Source: Bretschneidera sinensis (lineage: Eukaryota > Streptophyta > Magnoliopsida > Brassicales > Akaniaceae). From it: a DNA stretch of 64,000 nucleotides. The notes beneath the pieces were generated by a model. That model did not search any database and was not told the DNA's origin. It saw nothing but the letters and a program-made list of their open reading frames with translations. The stretch spans positions 73,423,501-73,487,500 of the forward strand of contig CM043698.1 of the NCBI GenBank assembly GCA_023935145.1, written 5' to 3'. The first letter of the stretch is position 1; each line of letters opens with the position of its first letter. This document shows positions 60,854 through 64,000 of the stretch, piece after piece. Made by a program: the position numbers and the translations under genes.

Positions 60854-61522
60854 GACCAACAAATAGAAGGTAGAAAATGAACATGGCATGGAGATCCTTG
60901 TAAAGAGCCTAACACTTTTTTTTTAATCTTCTATTCAACAAAAGGAGACGAATTATTTATTAGAAGTCACAACTAATTAACTATTTTGGTGTCAATTAGT
61001 TGGTCAAGAAGTTGCATTGGTACTCCAAGTAAGCGTACTGTAAATTGGTCAAGGTTCTGAAAAGAGCCAAGTAATTTGGTGAAGAAGTTGTTTTTACATA
61101 CGGCAATTAATTAATGTAATAGAATTAATTTTTAGTAATATTTTCAGGTTTTCTCATGTTGACAAGTAAATAAACTTGCCCAGTCTTCAAGTAGTAGCAG
61201 ACAAAACAATAGGATATAACTTTGACGGTAGATGAGACTACATACGGAAAAGAGGAATATTTAGTTAAAAAAAAAAAATTGTAAACCGGATTGCCTCAAG
61301 ATCATTCGCTGAGTACAACAACTCAAACCAGAATAAAACATCATTCACCAAAAAAACACCACCTTCTTCAAGATAACAGCCCATTATGAAAACTCAAACA
61401 AAAGGAAATTCTTAGGAAAAAAACAATGCTCTACAATGTAGCCAATGTAAAACTGAAAGAAAGACCAGAACATATAAGTATGAATTATCAATGAGTTTGG
61501 GTATTTTAGAAAAACAGAATTT
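60854..61522. other. Intergenic between the BCAT 3' end and the squalene epoxidase promoter
   Basis: 670 bp of AT-rich DNA; both flanking genes are transcribed leftwards. The part after about 61430 was copied into the pseudogene at 46595. No other feature is seen. Confidence 0.6.
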
Positions 61523-64000
61523 TCAACAGTTACAACAATCAATCTTGATGGTCCATCCCATCTTGTCCTCAATACGACCAGTTTGAATGCCGGTTAGATT
61601 TGCATGCAGTTTCTGGGACACTGACTCTGCTCCTGTTCTGTATTCAACCCTACGTTGACAAAGATCAATTAGCGCACAAAGACCAAGAAAACAAAAACAA
61701 TAACAATAACAAAAACAAAAACAAAATGTTGCGAATTGTACCTTTTATCATGAAAGGTTATACTTCCAACAGGAGTGACAACAACTGCAGTTCCTGTGCA
61801 GAAAACTTCATCAGCATCAATCAAGTCCTCCACTGGGACAACACGTTCCTCACCCTGATCAAATTGGAGGAACACGTTACATTTTGCTGGAAAATGTTAT
61901 ACAATGTCAAAATTTGAATTACATGTTTCTATTCTTAATCATTGCTAGATTATCTAAAACTTCACCATACATTATTTTTATTTGTACCTCCTGCTATTTC
62001 CCCATTTCCTCTTACTGCTAAGGATTCAACGGTTTGGCCATACCAACTCAAAATTATCAATCGAAAAGGGAGAATACAACGCGCATGATTTTGTGGTGCA
62101 TCAAAATGTATAAAGCTTTCTAGAATGCAATACGAACTTCAAGCATATGATTATTCATTGGCTCAATATATCAGACACATAAATCACCTGGTAGCCAAAA
62201 TCACAAGCAAGGTCAATGATGCTTTTTCGTGTGATTCCAGGCAGAATAGTACCATTTGTTACTGGAGTTGAAATCACATTTCCCTGCGAAAGATAGATAA
62301 TGTATTCAATACCCAATCCAAAAAAAAAAAAACAAATTATTTGAGTTAGAGAGGGAGAAACAAAGAGAGAGATGCAACATTAGTTCTGCCTAGTGCATAA
62401 ATAGTAAATTAAGGCAACACCTTTACAACGAAAATGTTACATGCAGAAACCTCCTCGATATTTTTTCCAGTCACCGCATCCAATAATAAGATATCTGAAA
62501 ACCCTTTGACCTTTGCTTGAGTTATTGATTGGATAACCTATGCAAAAAAAAAAAAGTAAAAAAAGGGGGAGCAAATTAACATAAGCAAGTACTATAGTTA
62601 ATAATAGCCACTAGAATCAAAATCAATTAAGAGATATTTTTGCTAATAATTTGAGCCATAATGCATATGTGATTAGTACAAATCTGGCTAAAGAAGGATG
62701 CCATGATTCATGCCATACTTACCGGAGAATAATTGGTGTCACTTTTCACACCACCAGTTCCGCCAGGAGTACCTCGATTGAGCTTATACTCTACTATCAA
62801 GTTCAAGGAAGATTGACCCTGTGTCATAGAACAAAACATGAAAGATTAAGTGAATTTATGTATATATCTTTCTGTCTATGCGTATAGTTTCTATCTACCA
62901 GCAAGTACTCAATAAGAATATTGCCTCCATAATCTTTTATGGTACGTTTAGTGGACAAGATGAAGTGAGAATAGAATAAGATAGATAAGTAGTTGGGTAG
63001 AATGTCTCATCCCACCCCTCTTCCCCCAAAATCTGGATGACTATCGTATCATTTCTACCTGGATCATTGCCAAACTATCCCTATCTGTACAATAGCTAAA
63101 GCAAAAAGACGGGCATTGCTTTCTCTAAGATACATTTCCTCTCTACAAACAAACTCAACATCTTTAATTAACCAGTATCTTTATTTATATTCTTTTTTTC
63201 ACTTTGGATAGTCAAAGATTGGAATACAATAAAAGAGATATTTCAAGCAGAATGATTCATAAGTTCATCTAGTTTTTTTATTTTCTTTTTCTTTTCGGAT
63301 AAAAAGCATAGCAACTCACCTTGTATGGTAGTTGCCAACAGGAGAAACATACACTAAGAATGTGTATTCAGGTGCCGGCCCCAACCCTAAAACAGGGCCA
63401 CTCCCTATGAGCAAAGGCCTAACATACAGTGACCCTTTCCCTGGAGGAGGCACCTATTTCCAAAATTCAAAACACAAATATGTTTAGACAATTCATTAAT
63501 GTGCATAAAACATAGCAGAAGCTAAAATGATTCAATGCAGTGAGGCTTTGAATACCCAGTTCTTGTTGGCAAGGACAGTTTGCTTCACAGCTTCAATGAA
63601 CTGCTCAACAGATGGTGAAGGCATACACATTCTCTCCGCGCCTGTCTTCATTCGCAGGGCGTTCTGTTCAGGTCTGAAGAGCAAAATTCGTCCGTCTTCA
63701 GTCCTGTATGCCTTCAACCCTTCAAACAATCCCTATATATAAAATACGAAATCATGATTTGTCTGTATTTGTTATTTGCCATTTTTTGTTCGTACTAACA
63801 GTAACTAACCAAAATAAATCAATTTGTATCTTAATTACCTGACCATAATTTAAAATTCCAGAAGAAGGGCTCAGCTCAATGTTCCCATAGGGAGTAATTT
63901 TACCTTGTGTAAAGCTATCTTCTTTCAAGCATTTCATCACATACATGTAATCCGTTGGAGTTAATGTAAATCCAAGCTCATCCCAGTTGACATTGGCATA
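61523..64000 (-). CDS. BCAT: Branched-chain amino acid aminotransferase, 5' end outside the window
   Basis: A PLP enzyme (fold IV) that interconverts Leu, Ile and Val with their 2-oxo acids. Exons on the minus strand are 63839 to beyond 64000, 63556-63732, 63320-63453, 62723-62818, 62421-62537, 62188-62283, 61742-61854 and 61523-61649; all junctions are GT-AG and in frame. Seen: [43 protein letters not shown], the PLP-lysine region [15 protein letters not shown] (Lys of GGVK), [45 protein letters not shown] and the C-terminal GWTIKID. The tail is four residues longer than the family's common end. The first exon(s), including any plastid or mitochondrial transit peptide, are missing, so location is unknown. 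No lesion is seen. Confidence 0.93.

Overview
This is a piece of a plant (dicot-like) nuclear genome. The evidence is AT-rich intergenic DNA, spliced genes with GT-AG introns, plant gene families (squalene epoxidase, branched-chain aminotransferase, a defensin-like peptide, an NF-YB/LEC1-like pseudogene), a captured plant PI4-kinase gamma fragment, a plastid atpA fragment, and plant-type Copia, Gypsy, CACTA and hAT elements. I cannot name the species from the sequence.

Layout. (1) 61-8690 and about 22577-45790 are two diverged copies (A and B) of one non-coding segment. Both carry a small hAT-type MITE at the left edge. Copy A was split by Copia-1 (998-6448, TSD CAAAA). Copy B was split by Copia-2 (24192-41020, TSD ATTAA/ATCAA) and by a third LTR element (41549-45341). 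Each duplicate gives the empty site for the other's insertion. (2) 9196-21060, between the copies, is a complete-length but decayed CACTA transposon with a GCC target duplication, a TNPD-like gene and a TNPA-like gene. (3) 21300-21840 is an NF-YB (LEC1-like) pseudogene. (4) Inside the right LTR of Copia-2 sits a nested Gypsy array, 29123-40345 (TSD CTATC), of the form LTR-unit-LTR-unit-LTR-unit-LTR. (5) 45935-46431 is a two-exon defensin-like gene, followed by a pseudogene copy of the 3' end of a BCAT gene. (6) 50001-55635 is a Gypsy element joined head-on to an inverted fragment of the array family. (7) 57694-60730 is a squalene epoxidase gene with several apparent lesions. (8) 61523-64000 is the 3' part of a branched-chain aminotransferase gene that runs off the window.

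Most notable. Each of the three units of the nested Gypsy array encodes Gag and a zinc knuckle, then about 1.07 kb of a host gene: a ubiquitin-like domain plus a phosphatidylinositol 4-kinase gamma domain whose catalytic and activation loops are deleted. The unit ends with the integrase C-terminal domain. Protease, reverse transcriptase, RNase H and the integrase core are missing. This is a non-autonomous retrotransposon that replaced its pol with a fused host kinase fragment. The Gypsy at 50001 shares LTR ends, primer site and an LTR block with it and is a plausible autonomous relative.

The two Copia copies also share internal RT and RNase H deletions, so both families look as if they were mobilised in trans. 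Apart from the BCAT gene, the defensin-like gene and possibly the squalene epoxidase gene, every reading frame in the window is transposon-derived or broken.
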